Part shown: positions 17,298 through 24,694 of the stretch, one piece after another
How positions within the stretch are numbered: position 1 is the stretch's first letter
Layout: each line of letters opens with the position of its first letter
Assembly: GCF_003337415.1 (NCBI RefSeq)
Contig: NZ_QPJT01000026.1
Location: forward strand, 1 to 64,000
Reading direction: 5' to 3'
From: Anaerobacterium chartisolvens
GTDB lineage: Bacteria > Bacillota > Clostridia > Acetivibrionales > DSM-27016
DNA length: 64,000 nucleotides
Notes under the pieces: model-generated
The model's database searches: none
What the model saw: the letters and a program-made list of their open reading frames with translations, nothing else
What the model was told of the DNA's origin: nothing
Translations under genes and position numbers: made by a program

Positions 17298-17804
17298 ATG
17301 GAAAAATCAAACGTAATTTTAACAGGAATGCCGGGAGCCGGAAAAAGCACACTTGGGGTTTTGCTTGCAAAAGCCTTGAAAAAGGATTTCATAGACACCG
17401 ATTTATTAATACAAAAGCAAGAAGGAATGCTTCTTCAGGACATAATAAACGAAAGAGGGCTTGACTATTTCCTTTCGGCAGAGGAAAGGGCGGTAAAGGC
17501 TTTGAATGTGCGGGAGCATGTAATAGCTACCGGCGGAAGTGTAATCTACAGCACTGCCGCAGTGGAGCACCTGAAGAGAGACGGCATATTTATTTTTCTG
17601 AATGTGTCATATGATGAGATTAAAAGGAGGCTTAAAAACATAAAAAGCCGGGGAATAGCAATGGGAAAATCCCAAAGCATTAAAAGCCTGTACGGTGAAA
17701 GAATTGCTTTGTACAAAAAGCACTCGGATATAATTATAGACTGCCCGTGCGGCAGAATAGAGGATGCCGTTCTTAAGATAAAAAACAAGCTGGAATCTTT
17801 TTAA
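17298..17804 (+). CDS. aroK: Shikimate kinase family protein
   Basis: Shikimate kinase phosphorylates shikimate at the 3-OH in the chorismate pathway. The 168-residue product carries a Walker A (GMPGAGKSTLG, residues 10-20), FIDTDLLIQKQEG in the substrate Asp region, ATGGSVIYS, which matches the GGG region in reduced form, and YGERIALYKKHSDIIID near the end. The usual FR-x-x-E motif is replaced by FLSAEE, so substrate use could differ and a kinase for a related sugar or polyol cannot be excluded. ATG 17298 follows GAGG; an in-frame ATG at 17283 has no RBS. It stands alone with no other aro gene in the window. Confidence 0.8.
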   Translation: MEKSNVILTGMPGAGKSTLGVLLAKALKKDFIDTDLLIQKQEGMLLQDIINERGLDYFLSAEERAVKALNVREHVIATGGSVIYSTAAVEHLKRDGIFIFLNVSYDEIKRRLKNIKSRGIAMGKSQSIKSLYGERIALYKKHSDIIIDCPCGRIEDAVLKIKNKLESF

Positions 17805-17838
17805 AATATTTTTTACAGCCCTGTATAAAAAATGTATA

Positions 17839-17884
17839 GGGGGTCAATAATATAAATGACCTCACAAAATACATTTTGACCCCC
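17839..17884. repeat. Inverted repeat with 8-bp arms
   Basis: Arms GGGGGTCA (17839-17846) and TGACCCCC (17877-17884) flank 30 nt of A/T-rich sequence. It lies between shikimate kinase and the next terminator and could be part of that transcript's 3' end or a protein-binding site. Confidence 0.5.
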
Positions 17885-17891
17885 TTTACAT

Positions 17892-17921
17892 GGTTAGTCG
17901 AAAGACTAACCTCTTTTTTTT
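17892..17921 (+). terminator. Strong intrinsic terminator after shikimate kinase
   Basis: GGTTAGTC-GAAA-GACTAACC forms an 8-bp stem with a GNRA-like tetraloop and is followed by TCTTTTTTTT. It stops the plus-strand aroK transcript just before the convergent membrane-protein gene. Confidence 0.95.
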
Positions 17922-18336
17922 ATTTTACAAACATATACCGCCTTGAGCGTTTTATCATCGTCATATTAAACACACACAGCGCCACTATAATCATATGGGC
18001 AACGGCATAGCCCCAGTGAGCCATAATCCCTTCGCCGGGAGTTTCAGAAATAGTGCTTCCGTTGAAAAGCAGCCACAGAATGGTAGGCAAAACCTGCACA
18101 ACTGCCAGAACAAGGCATAAGAAGCGCCCTATATAAACTACCAGTCTGCTGCTGGGCTTAAACCTGTATATTATGGTATCAATCAAAAGCAGAACGGCAA
18201 ATACAAGCTGAATAAAGGCATAAAGCCATGTACTTGGATTTACGTCACTGGAAAAATCCACAAGCATATAAATAAGAGAGCTTGCAAACAAGCATATCAG
18301 CAAAATAACACTTAGTATCCCCTCTAACCCCTTCAT
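17920..18336 (-). CDS. Four-helix integral membrane protein, unknown function
   Basis: The 138-residue product has four hydrophobic segments (for example ILSVILLICLFASSLIYMLV and LYAFIQLVFAVLLLIDTIIY), and a Lys/Arg-rich end follows the last helix (IKRSRRYMFVK), so the C-terminus is probably cytoplasmic. I chose ATG 18336 with AAAGGATG upstream; an in-frame ATG at 18387 would add a basic 17-residue leader. No family is recognised. It may be co-transcribed downstream of the phosphodiesterase gene, 79 nt away. Confidence 0.65.
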   Translation of the reverse strand: MKGLEGILSVILLICLFASSLIYMLVDFSSDVNPSTWLYAFIQLVFAVLLLIDTIIYRFKPSSRLVVYIGRFLCLVLAVVQVLPTILWLLFNGSTISETPGEGIMAHWGYAVAHMIIVALCVFNMTMIKRSRRYMFVK

Positions 18337-18415
18337 TCCGACACATCCTTTTAAATCTTTTAAATAATACCGACGCATAGAAATCAAAATAGTTCCATTA
18401 AATCTAATGGAAGTT

Positions 18416-18961
18416 TCAGGATAAAGCTATTTGTTTAAACACTCTGCCTTTGAAATCCTTTATTTTAAACACGTTTTCCTCAAGAACGCCAAAGGAATTA
18501 GGGCTATTTTCTTTAGGAAGCGTTATAGTTCCCGGATTAATTATAAATATATTGCCCTTTTTCTCAGCCTTAGGCACATGAGTATGCCCGTATATCAGCA
18601 CATCCCCTGCACTTAGGCTGGGCAGCCTGTCCTCATTGTATATATGTCCATGCGTTAAAAACAGCCTTCTGCCATTATATAAAACAGTGGAATAAGGAGC
18701 CATAATAGGGAAATCCAGAACCATTTCGTCAACCTCGCTGTCGCAATTTCCCCTTACCGATATAATCCTGCCGGCAAAGCCGTTGAGCAACTCCGCCACC
18801 TCTTTGGGACTGTATTCCAAAGGCAGAGGGTTTCTTGCCCCATGGTAGAGGTGATCCCCCAAAATAACCATATAGCCGGCATTCTCCTGCTTGAAGGCCT
18901 CCAATGCTTTTTTCAGGTAGTGAAGTGACCCGTGTATGTCGGACATAAAAAATATTTTCAT
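18416..18961 (-). CDS. yfcE: YfcE/MJ0936-family metallophosphoesterase
   Basis: This 181-residue calcineurin-like phosphodiesterase shows all the metal motifs: MSDIHGS (DxH), LGDHLYHG (GDxxxxG), VRGNCD (GNCD) and THGH...YGHTHVP (GHxH). YfcE-type enzymes hydrolyse phosphodiesters in a Mn-dependent way; the physiological substrate is unclear. The RBS AGGAAGGG precedes ATG 18961. A paralogue of the same family is at 42284-42775. It lies 22 nt downstream of lplA and is probably in the same operon. Confidence 0.88.
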   Translation of the reverse strand: MKIFFMSDIHGSLHYLKKALEAFKQENAGYMVILGDHLYHGARNPLPLEYSPKEVAELLNGFAGRIISVRGNCDSEVDEMVLDFPIMAPYSTVLYNGRRLFLTHGHIYNEDRLPSLSAGDVLIYGHTHVPKAEKKGNIFIINPGTITLPKENSPNSFGVLEENVFKIKDFKGRVFKQIALS

Positions 18962-18983
18962 AATTTAAGACCCTTCCTGTTAT

Positions 18984-19982
18984 TTAAAATTCCTTGGCTT
19001 CAATCCATTTTGCCATATCCTCCAGCATCTTTCTTTGCTCTTCATCTCCCTCTAAGGCACTGATTCTATCAGCCAGAGCAGAAGAAGAAAAAACCGACCC
19101 TTGAAGAGCACCGGGAAGCATTGCAATAAAATCGGCATCCATAGCATCGGAATACACTGTGGCACTGCTTACTATTCCCCTCTCAAGCTTCAAAGCAAGC
19201 TCCACCCCTCCCCACGGAAAACGCGTGTCAACGTCCATATCAAAGCAGGGAGCTTCTCCATACCGCCATTCCCATGATGAATACTTGTTATACAACTCGT
19301 CCAGCTTCTTTTGGTCAAAGCTGTTGTTGTCCAGAATCTCAAGCCCGTTCCCCCTATATTCCTCCTCAAACGCCTCCAGCATTGCACCCGCCATTTTTTC
19401 TATCGTCAGCAGCTTATTGAAGTCCGTCAGGTTTGCAACTCTGGCCTGTACCGATTTAACTCCCTTAGAATTCATCTTTTCGGCTGAAACCTGAAGATAT
19501 CTGCCCATCTTCTCCATATCGGCAGATACGAGAATTGTCCCATGGTGATATGCATTGAACTTCCTGAAGCAAAACGCATTGCCCGAAAACTTCCTGCCAT
19601 CCACAGTTATATCATTGCGCCCGGTCTTCTCGGCGCATATGCCCATTTTTTTCACAGCCTCCAGTATAACGCTTACCTGCCTTTTCAAGTCATAGTCTTC
19701 CTTATGCATCAGGAAGGTAAAATTAAGATTCCCCGCATCATGAAAGACGGCCCCACCGCCAGAAAGCCTTCTGGCAAGATGTCCGCACTCCCTTTCCAGA
19801 AGCTCTGTACGGCACTCCCTCCAGGGATTCTGATTTTTTCCTATTACCACAGTATTGTGATTCTGCCAAAGGTAGAGTATGCAGCTTCCCTTTTCAACGC
19901 TTTCCAGCAAGTACTCCTCCAGTGCAAGGTTTCTCCATGGGTTAACGTCCTCAGAGCGTATTGCGTGTATGCGAGATATCAT
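18984..19982 (-). CDS. lplA: Lipoate-protein ligase A
   Basis: LplA activates lipoate with ATP and attaches it to lysines of E2 subunits or GcvH. The 332-residue protein has the lipoate/biotin-ligase signatures RRLSGGGAVFHDAGNLNFTF and GRNDITVDGRKFSGNAF, with the conserved RLSGGG loop, an early ALEEYLLE helix, and a C-terminal accessory domain. Full length argues for a ligase rather than an octanoyltransferase. The RBS AGGAGGAGCAACT precedes ATG 19982. No lipoylated-enzyme gene is adjacent. Confidence 0.92.
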   Translation of the reverse strand: MISRIHAIRSEDVNPWRNLALEEYLLESVEKGSCILYLWQNHNTVVIGKNQNPWRECRTELLERECGHLARRLSGGGAVFHDAGNLNFTFLMHKEDYDLKRQVSVILEAVKKMGICAEKTGRNDITVDGRKFSGNAFCFRKFNAYHHGTILVSADMEKMGRYLQVSAEKMNSKGVKSVQARVANLTDFNKLLTIEKMAGAMLEAFEEEYRGNGLEILDNNSFDQKKLDELYNKYSSWEWRYGEAPCFDMDVDTRFPWGGVELALKLERGIVSSATVYSDAMDADFIAMLPGALQGSVFSSSALADRISALEGDEEQRKMLEDMAKWIEAKEF

Positions 19983-20139
19983 AGTTGCTCCTCCTGCTAT
20001 GTTTTAATTTTGATGTATTGTTTTGAAATAAGTGTATTATTATTTTACCAGAAATCATGACGGATTAACATAGATTTGTTTCTAAATATGCGAAGGCCTC
20101 AAGGCTGCTTAAGAATTGCAGCTTGTTTCCGCTGCGAAA

Positions 20140-20214
20140 GCGTGGGGTACGGTTCCTATGCTTTCCTTTCAGTCCTTCGCTGCGCTTCGGAAGCACAGGA
20201 ATCCGTCCCCAAGC
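20140..20214. repeat. Imperfect inverted repeat of REP/Y1-transposase type, within the 19983-20354 gap
   Basis: Left arm 20140-20163 (GCGTGGGGTACGGTTCCTAT...) and right arm 20191-20214 (its near-complement, ...ATCCGTCCCCAAGC) enclose a G/C-rich loop containing CCTTCGCTGCGCTTCGG. A smaller hairpin GCTGC-GCAGC lies just upstream at 20105-20123. The GGGGACGGTTC core resembles repeat families spread by REP-associated transposases in Firmicutes. The composition is clearly richer in G/C than the flanks. Apart from this, the 370-nt gap between lplA and the MocR gene shows only the RBS of the latter. Confidence 0.55.
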
Positions 20215-20354
20215 TTCCTCCGCTGGTTTTACCATATATTCTTTTATTTATTAAATACGATACCCCATTAGTGACAATCCGGCGTCATTCTGTTAAACTT
20301 GTACTCATATGGACACCATATAGAAAAATGGGCAGTATAGAAAGGCGGTCGCTT

Positions 20355-21857
20355 ATGCTGGAAATCTTCAGAACAATGCTTTTGGATAAGACACTTGCAG
20401 CTCCGCTGTACCTTCAACTGTACGAGGCTGTAAAAAACTTAATCGATGAGGGCACTCTCGTGGCGCATTCAAGGCTTCCCTCCATAAGAGGTCTGGCCGC
20501 TTTATTAAATGTCAACCAGATCACAGTGGTGTCGGCCTTCAAGCGTCTGGAGCATGAGGGATACGTATACTCAAAGCCCGGCAGCGGGACATATATCTCA
20601 AACACACTCTCCTTAAAAGGCATGACGGACAGCGGAGGCGGAAATATAATACTTGATGAGTTATACCAGCAGGATGACCTTCCCTTCTTGACCAGCGGGC
20701 AGGTAACTCTTAATGAAAATACAATTAATTTTGCAAGCGCCACTCCAACCTCGGATCTATTCCCCATAGACAACTTTAAGGTTGTACTTAACGATATTTT
20801 AGACAGGGACAAGGGCAATGCATTCAGCTATCAGGACATCAGGGGCTTTCTGCCGCTCAGGGAATGTATAAGCCAGATGATGCAAAAGGGCAATATTAAG
20901 AGCAATTCCGAAAATATACAGATAATCTCCGGCGCACAGCAGGGTATTGATATCATATCCAAAGCACTTCTGAATCAGGGCGACTATGTTATAACCGAAA
21001 GCCCTACCTATACGGGCGCTATAGCGGTTTTCAAATCCAGAGGCGCGGAGATATGTGATGTTGAAATAAATAAAGACGGCCCCGATTTAAATGTTCTGGA
21101 ATACAACTTAAAAAAATATAACTGCAAGCTCATTTATACCATTCCCTCCTTTCAAAATCCCACAGGGCACTCTTATTCCAACCTTAAAAGAAGGGAGCTT
21201 CTTAAGCTTGCGGAAAGGTATAACGCTTATGTAATTGAGGACGACTATGTAAGCGATCTGGATTTTGACAACAGGGGCTTTGTTTCACTCAAATCTGAGG
21301 ATAAAAGCAATAGGGTAATTTTTATAAAAAGCTTCTCAAAAATATTTATGCCCGGCTTAAGGCTTGGCTTTATGATAGTACCCTCGGACATACATGGCAA
21401 TATCCTCGAAGCCAAGCATACAAGTGACATTTCCACCTCGGGATTGATTCAAAGGGCCTTTGACTTATATATACGAACGGGATTTTGGGACAAGCACTTT
21501 TCTTTTATGTATGACATATACAGAGAAAGGTATTTTAAGACGGTAGAAGCCTTGGATAGCTGTATTTGTGACGGCGTAACGTATTTTAAACCCGGAGGCG
21601 GTCTGAACATATGGCTCGACATGCCCTACGGCTTTCCTGTCGGCAGCCTGTTTAAGCTGTCATCCTCAAATGACATAGTTTTTGCTCCTGGCAGGATATT
21701 TTACAGCAACAATCTGCCGCAGAGGCTGAATAACATACGGCTCAGCTTTGCGTCCGCGTATACGGAGCAAATCCGGCCCGGCATAGAAAAGCTTTGCTCA
21801 ATAATTTCCTCCCTTCAGCAAAGGCAGGATTCCCACAGGAACATGCCAATACTGTAG
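20355..21857 (+). CDS. MocR/PdxR-family GntR regulator with aminotransferase domain
   Basis: This is a fusion regulator: an N-terminal GntR winged helix (about residues 10-75, APLYLQLYEAVKNLIDEGTL...SRLPSIRGLA) joined by a linker to a fold-type I PLP aminotransferase domain (about 110-490). Domain motifs include QIISGAQQGIDII, ESPTYTGA, PSFQNPTGHSY and SFSKIFMPGLRLGF, which holds the PLP lysine. Such proteins sense PLP or amino-acid-like ligands. I chose ATG 20355 because AAAGGCGG lies 8 nt upstream; the frame is open back to 20076 but the extra leader is unlike the family. The target gene is not obvious, since both neighbours are on the opposite strand. Confidence 0.88.
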   Translation: MLEIFRTMLLDKTLAAPLYLQLYEAVKNLIDEGTLVAHSRLPSIRGLAALLNVNQITVVSAFKRLEHEGYVYSKPGSGTYISNTLSLKGMTDSGGGNIILDELYQQDDLPFLTSGQVTLNENTINFASATPTSDLFPIDNFKVVLNDILDRDKGNAFSYQDIRGFLPLRECISQMMQKGNIKSNSENIQIISGAQQGIDIISKALLNQGDYVITESPTYTGAIAVFKSRGAEICDVEINKDGPDLNVLEYNLKKYNCKLIYTIPSFQNPTGHSYSNLKRRELLKLAERYNAYVIEDDYVSDLDFDNRGFVSLKSEDKSNRVIFIKSFSKIFMPGLRLGFMIVPSDIHGNILEAKHTSDISTSGLIQRAFDLYIRTGFWDKHFSFMYDIYRERYFKTVEALDSCICDGVTYFKPGGGLNIWLDMPYGFPVGSLFKLSSSNDIVFAPGRIFYSNNLPQRLNNIRLSFASAYTEQIRPGIEKLCSIISSLQQRQDSHRNMPIL

Positions 21858-21886
21858 ATCTTAAAGCCGGTAGTTTAAACCCACAC

Positions 21887-22084
21887 CTAAAATGCATTCC
21901 GGCACACTAAAGAGCCCCCGCCCTTATACTTGATTAGCTTATAATACTTATACAGCAGGTTGTCAAGCTCCTTTTCCGCATCCCACACAATCACGCTGGC
22001 ATCTCCTGAATCATCCCTTGTGGAATTTAATATTTTATTTTTTTCAGCTATCTGCGTTTTCAGTTCTCTCATTTCATCCTTCAT
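21887..22084 (-). CDS. Spo0E-like aspartyl-phosphate phosphatase
   Basis: Spo0E-like proteins dephosphorylate Spo0A~P and hold back sporulation. The 65-residue product forms a two-helix hairpin: MKDEMRELKTQIAEKN then a loop and EKELDNLLYKYYKLIKYK, where KELDNLL corresponds to the family SQELDxLI motif with S-Q replaced by E-K. I chose the ATG at 22084 because AGGGAGGTGAT lies 5 nt upstream; ATG 22105 would overlap that RBS. No Spo0A gene is in the window. Confidence 0.65.
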   Translation of the reverse strand: MKDEMRELKTQIAEKNKILNSTRDDSGDASVIVWDAEKELDNLLYKYYKLIKYKGGGSLVCRNAF

Positions 22085-22210
22085 TAATATCACCTCCCTG
22101 TTCATTTAATAACTGCTTTGACAATGTAAAAGCAGTCTATTTATATATATCTAATTGTATTCCATATTTATTAACAGCCTATAAACTAAATATTAAAATT
22201 GAGTTACACT

Positions 22211-22414
22211 TATATATGTAGCGATAAAGATTTTACATGGAGGATATAACTTGATGGAAGAAATTTTTTGACCCGTAAGGAATACATCTAAGAAAAGCGC
22301 CTGATGACATGCCCGTGAGACATTTCCCCGCAAGGCGTCTTTTCGTTGTAGTTAAAAATTTCTGTAAGCAATTATATCCTCTATGTTTGTAAAATCTTTA
22401 TTGCATCCTATATA
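22211..22414. mobile_element. MITE-like palindromic element, long form (copy A)
   Basis: The arms are about 50 nt. The left arm starts TATATGTAGCGATAAAGATT and continues TTACATGGAGGATATAAC. The right arm is its imperfect complement (...ATCCTCTATGTTTGTAAAATC...). The ends are TATATA. This copy carries about 105 extra nucleotides between the arms, with its own hairpin (GAAAAGCGCCT / AGGCGTCTTTTC). Shorter copies lie at 28193-28288 and 34820-34924. No transposase ORF fits, so it would be mobilised in trans. Confidence 0.75.
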
Positions 22415-22417
22415 GCC

Positions 22418-22446
22418 AAAAAAATGGGCCCGCTTTGTCGGGCCCG
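22418..22446 (-). terminator. Intrinsic terminator of hsp18
   Basis: GGGCCCG (22426-22432) pairs with CGGGCCC (22439-22445) around a 6-nt loop, and the minus strand continues with ATTTTTTTGG. It directly follows the hsp18 stop. Confidence 0.93.
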
Positions 22447-22449
22447 TTT

Positions 22450-22902
22450 TCATTGAATATCTATTCTGTGGCTGTTTTCCTTTGCCCCCTCCTGCTTGGG
22501 AAGAGTAATTGTAAGAATTCCATTGTCATACTTTGCGGCTACATCTTCATTTTTTACATTGTCCACATAGAAGCTTCTGCTAAACGAACTCATCCTTCTT
22601 TCCTTCCTGATATAATTTTCCCTTTCCTCGTTCGTCTTCTGGGTGCTCTCCACAGCCAATGTAAGCGTGCCGTCCCTAAGCTCAAGCTTTATATCCTCTT
22701 TCTTTACTCCCGGCATCTCTGCATCTATAATGTATTCCTTATCTGTCTCACGGATATCTGCCTTTATGGGATGAGCGGCACTCATAAACCCTGTAAAAAA
22801 CGGGTCGTTGAAGAAATCGCTTACAAAGCTCCTCAGATCCATGGCATCTCCTTTTCTTAATATTTCACTGTTTTTCCTGTTATAAGGAGTAAGTCCAAAC
22901 AT
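22450..22902 (-). CDS. hsp18: Small heat-shock protein, Hsp20 family
   Basis: This 150-residue holdase binds unfolding proteins. The alpha-crystallin domain spans about residues 45-145, with the strand DAEMPGVKKEDIKLEL and the closing motif AAKYDNGILTITLPKQE (A-x-x-x-x-G-I/V-L), followed by a short IDIQ tail. I chose ATG 22902 because GGAGGTGCATGATA precedes it; ATG 22920 overlaps that RBS. The promoter at 22961-22990 is flanked by two perfect CtsR operators, so it should be derepressed on heat or protein stress. It has its own terminator and so appears to be monocistronic. Confidence 0.95.
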   Translation of the reverse strand: MFGLTPYNRKNSEILRKGDAMDLRSFVSDFFNDPFFTGFMSAAHPIKADIRETDKEYIIDAEMPGVKKEDIKLELRDGTLTLAVESTQKTNEERENYIRKERRMSSFSRSFYVDNVKNEDVAAKYDNGILTITLPKQEGAKENSHRIDIQ

Positions 22903-22933
22903 ATTATCATGCACCTCCATAAATTTAATTAAC

Positions 22934-22950
22934 TTTGACTTTCTTTGACT
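22934..22950 (-). promoter_or_regulatory. CtsR operator 1 of hsp18
   Basis: The minus strand reads AGTCAAAGAAAGTCAAA, a full match to the CtsR heptad repeat RGTCAAANANRGTCAAA. It lies just downstream of the promoter -10. Confidence 0.9.
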
Positions 22951-22960
22951 TTATATATAT

Positions 22961-22990
22961 TTTATATCATATGATATGCATAAAAATCAA
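22961..22990 (-). promoter_or_regulatory. Sigma-A promoter of hsp18
   Basis: On the minus strand TTGATT (complement of 22985-22990) and TATAAA (complement of 22961-22966) are separated by 18 nt. The promoter is bracketed by the two CtsR operators, which fits repression by occlusion. Confidence 0.7.
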
Positions 22991-22998
22991 AATTTGTT

Positions 22999-23015
22999 TT
23001 TGACTTTCTTTGACC
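22999..23015 (-). promoter_or_regulatory. CtsR operator 2 of hsp18
   Basis: The minus strand reads GGTCAAAGAAAGTCAAA, a full match to the CtsR consensus. It lies upstream of the -35, 49 nt from operator 1. Confidence 0.9.
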
Positions 23016-23070
23016 TTCTAAGGCTTTTAAGTTTAATTTCATATGAATACCTGATTTATGCTTTATTTTT

Positions 23071-24639
23071 CTAACGTTTTTTACGGATAGCATTGGAAGG
23101 CATTTTTACAAACACTTTAAATATCTCATCCCTGTCCAGCGCTCCTGCCACGACCATAAGAGCCGCTGATACCGCCGCATTTCCACATATGCTCATAAAC
23201 ACCGTCCATGTGTGCCCCGCATTGAATATCATAAAAAATCCATAAATATATTTTGATATAAATATCATGACGGCGGCCACCACCCCCGGTTTTATAATCC
23301 AGTTCCTTATATCCACAGCCATTCCTGTAGTCTTGATTATAGAATATATATTAAGACTGCACACTAAGGCCGAGCTTATTATTATTCCGACAGTGTATCC
23401 CTTAATGCCATACATGGGAATGAAAAAATATACAAAGCAAATTCTTATAGAATTGCCTATTATTGAATTTCTCAATGAGACCGCCTGCTTCCCCAGTCCG
23501 TTCAGTATACCCAGAAGAGTCTGCTGCAAATATGTGAAAATACAGGTAAATGATAAAAAATACAGTATGTCTCCTATATCCTCCTTCCTGTATACCATTT
23601 CCCCTATTTCCTTGGGATATGCCATGAAAATGACGGTAAATATAAATCCCAGTATAAACGTAAGCTGTATGGATTTTGAGATCCTGTAATTGACGGATTT
23701 GTACTGCTTCAAGGATATTGCCTCGGATATTGCAGGCACAATAGTGGTAGCCAGAGATGCTGTAGCCAGAGACGGAAAGAATATAAGAGGCATTGCCATC
23801 CCCGTAAGCCTTCCGTATTCCGAAATACTGCTCTGGTAATCCAAGCCTCCGGCAATAAGCCGTCTTGGTATGAGTATTACCTCTAAAGCAGACATTGCGG
23901 AAGCAATAAATCTGTTAAAGGATATGGGCAGAGAAATGGCAAGCAGGCTTTTAATTATGTCCCTCTTTGGCATAATTCCGCTCTTTGTAAAATTTGCCGC
24001 CAACTTTTTTTTCTTGAAATGATAGACAAAGTATAAAACCGCTAGGTTGCAAATTTCTCCTAATGCCATTCCTATGGTAGCCAGAGCACATGCATATTCA
24101 AGCCCTATGTTTACAAAATACGCCGCTAAAACTACTACCAGCCCTATTTTTACTGCCTGCTCCACTACTTGGGAAACAGCGGTCGGCATAACCTCTCTTG
24201 TCCCATAGAAATAGCCTTTTATTGATGCAGCCGCAGCTATTGCCGGTATACAGGGCACTAGCAGCATTAAGGAATAGTAGGTTCTGCTGTCCTTTAATAT
24301 AAAGTCCGCTATGAATCGGACGTTAATGAAAATAAACACTGATATTGCCGCACCTGCCGCCGCCGATATTATAAGAGCACAGGCCGTTATTCTTATAAGA
24401 TTTGCATTGTGCTTTTTTGCCATTTCCGAGGCAACCATTTTCGATACGGCAATGGATATTCCTGATGTGAGTGTTAATATTATAAGGGAATATACAGGCA
24501 TGATAAGCTGAAAAAGACCCATACCCTCAGCGCCTATAAGGTTTGAGAGATATATGCGGTATACAAACCCAAGAATCCTTACAATAAAGCCCGCAGCCAT
24601 AAGAATTATAGTTCCGCCTATAAATGATTTTTTGCTCAT
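23071..24639 (-). CDS. spoVB: Stage V sporulation protein B, MOP-superfamily flippase
   Basis: SpoVB belongs to the MOP (MurJ/Wzx-like) exporter family and is needed for spore cortex synthesis, probably by flipping a lipid-linked precursor. The 522-residue protein has about 14 hydrophobic helices. It begins KKSFIGGTIILMAAGFIVRI followed by LGFVYRIYLSNLIGAEGMGL, the typical SpoVB N-terminus. The RBS GGAG precedes ATG 24639. The next gene downstream is hsp18 with its own promoter. Confidence 0.9.
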   Translation of the reverse strand: MSKKSFIGGTIILMAAGFIVRILGFVYRIYLSNLIGAEGMGLFQLIMPVYSLIILTLTSGISIAVSKMVASEMAKKHNANLIRITACALIISAAAGAAISVFIFINVRFIADFILKDSRTYYSLMLLVPCIPAIAAAASIKGYFYGTREVMPTAVSQVVEQAVKIGLVVVLAAYFVNIGLEYACALATIGMALGEICNLAVLYFVYHFKKKKLAANFTKSGIMPKRDIIKSLLAISLPISFNRFIASAMSALEVILIPRRLIAGGLDYQSSISEYGRLTGMAMPLIFFPSLATASLATTIVPAISEAISLKQYKSVNYRISKSIQLTFILGFIFTVIFMAYPKEIGEMVYRKEDIGDILYFLSFTCIFTYLQQTLLGILNGLGKQAVSLRNSIIGNSIRICFVYFFIPMYGIKGYTVGIIISSALVCSLNIYSIIKTTGMAVDIRNWIIKPGVVAAVMIFISKYIYGFFMIFNAGHTWTVFMSICGNAAVSAALMVVAGALDRDEIFKVFVKMPSNAIRKKR

Positions 24640-24655
24640 GCTTGCTCCAAATAAA

Positions 24656-24691
24656 TAAATTCCCTTAAATATTAATATTTAAGGGAATTTA
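24656..24691 (-). terminator. Perfect 36-nt palindrome, probable terminator
   Basis: Perfect 18-bp arms centre on TAAATATT|AATATTTA with CCC/GGG cores. It lies 4 nt beyond the stop of the 613-residue gene and 17 nt before spoVB, so it should separate those transcripts. Confidence 0.75.
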
Positions 24692-24694
24692 TTA

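Noticed and set aside
20076-20354. N-terminal extension of the MocR protein
   Set aside because: The extra 93 codons translate the repeat region, lack an RBS at the start and are unlike the family; ATG 20355 has a good RBS.
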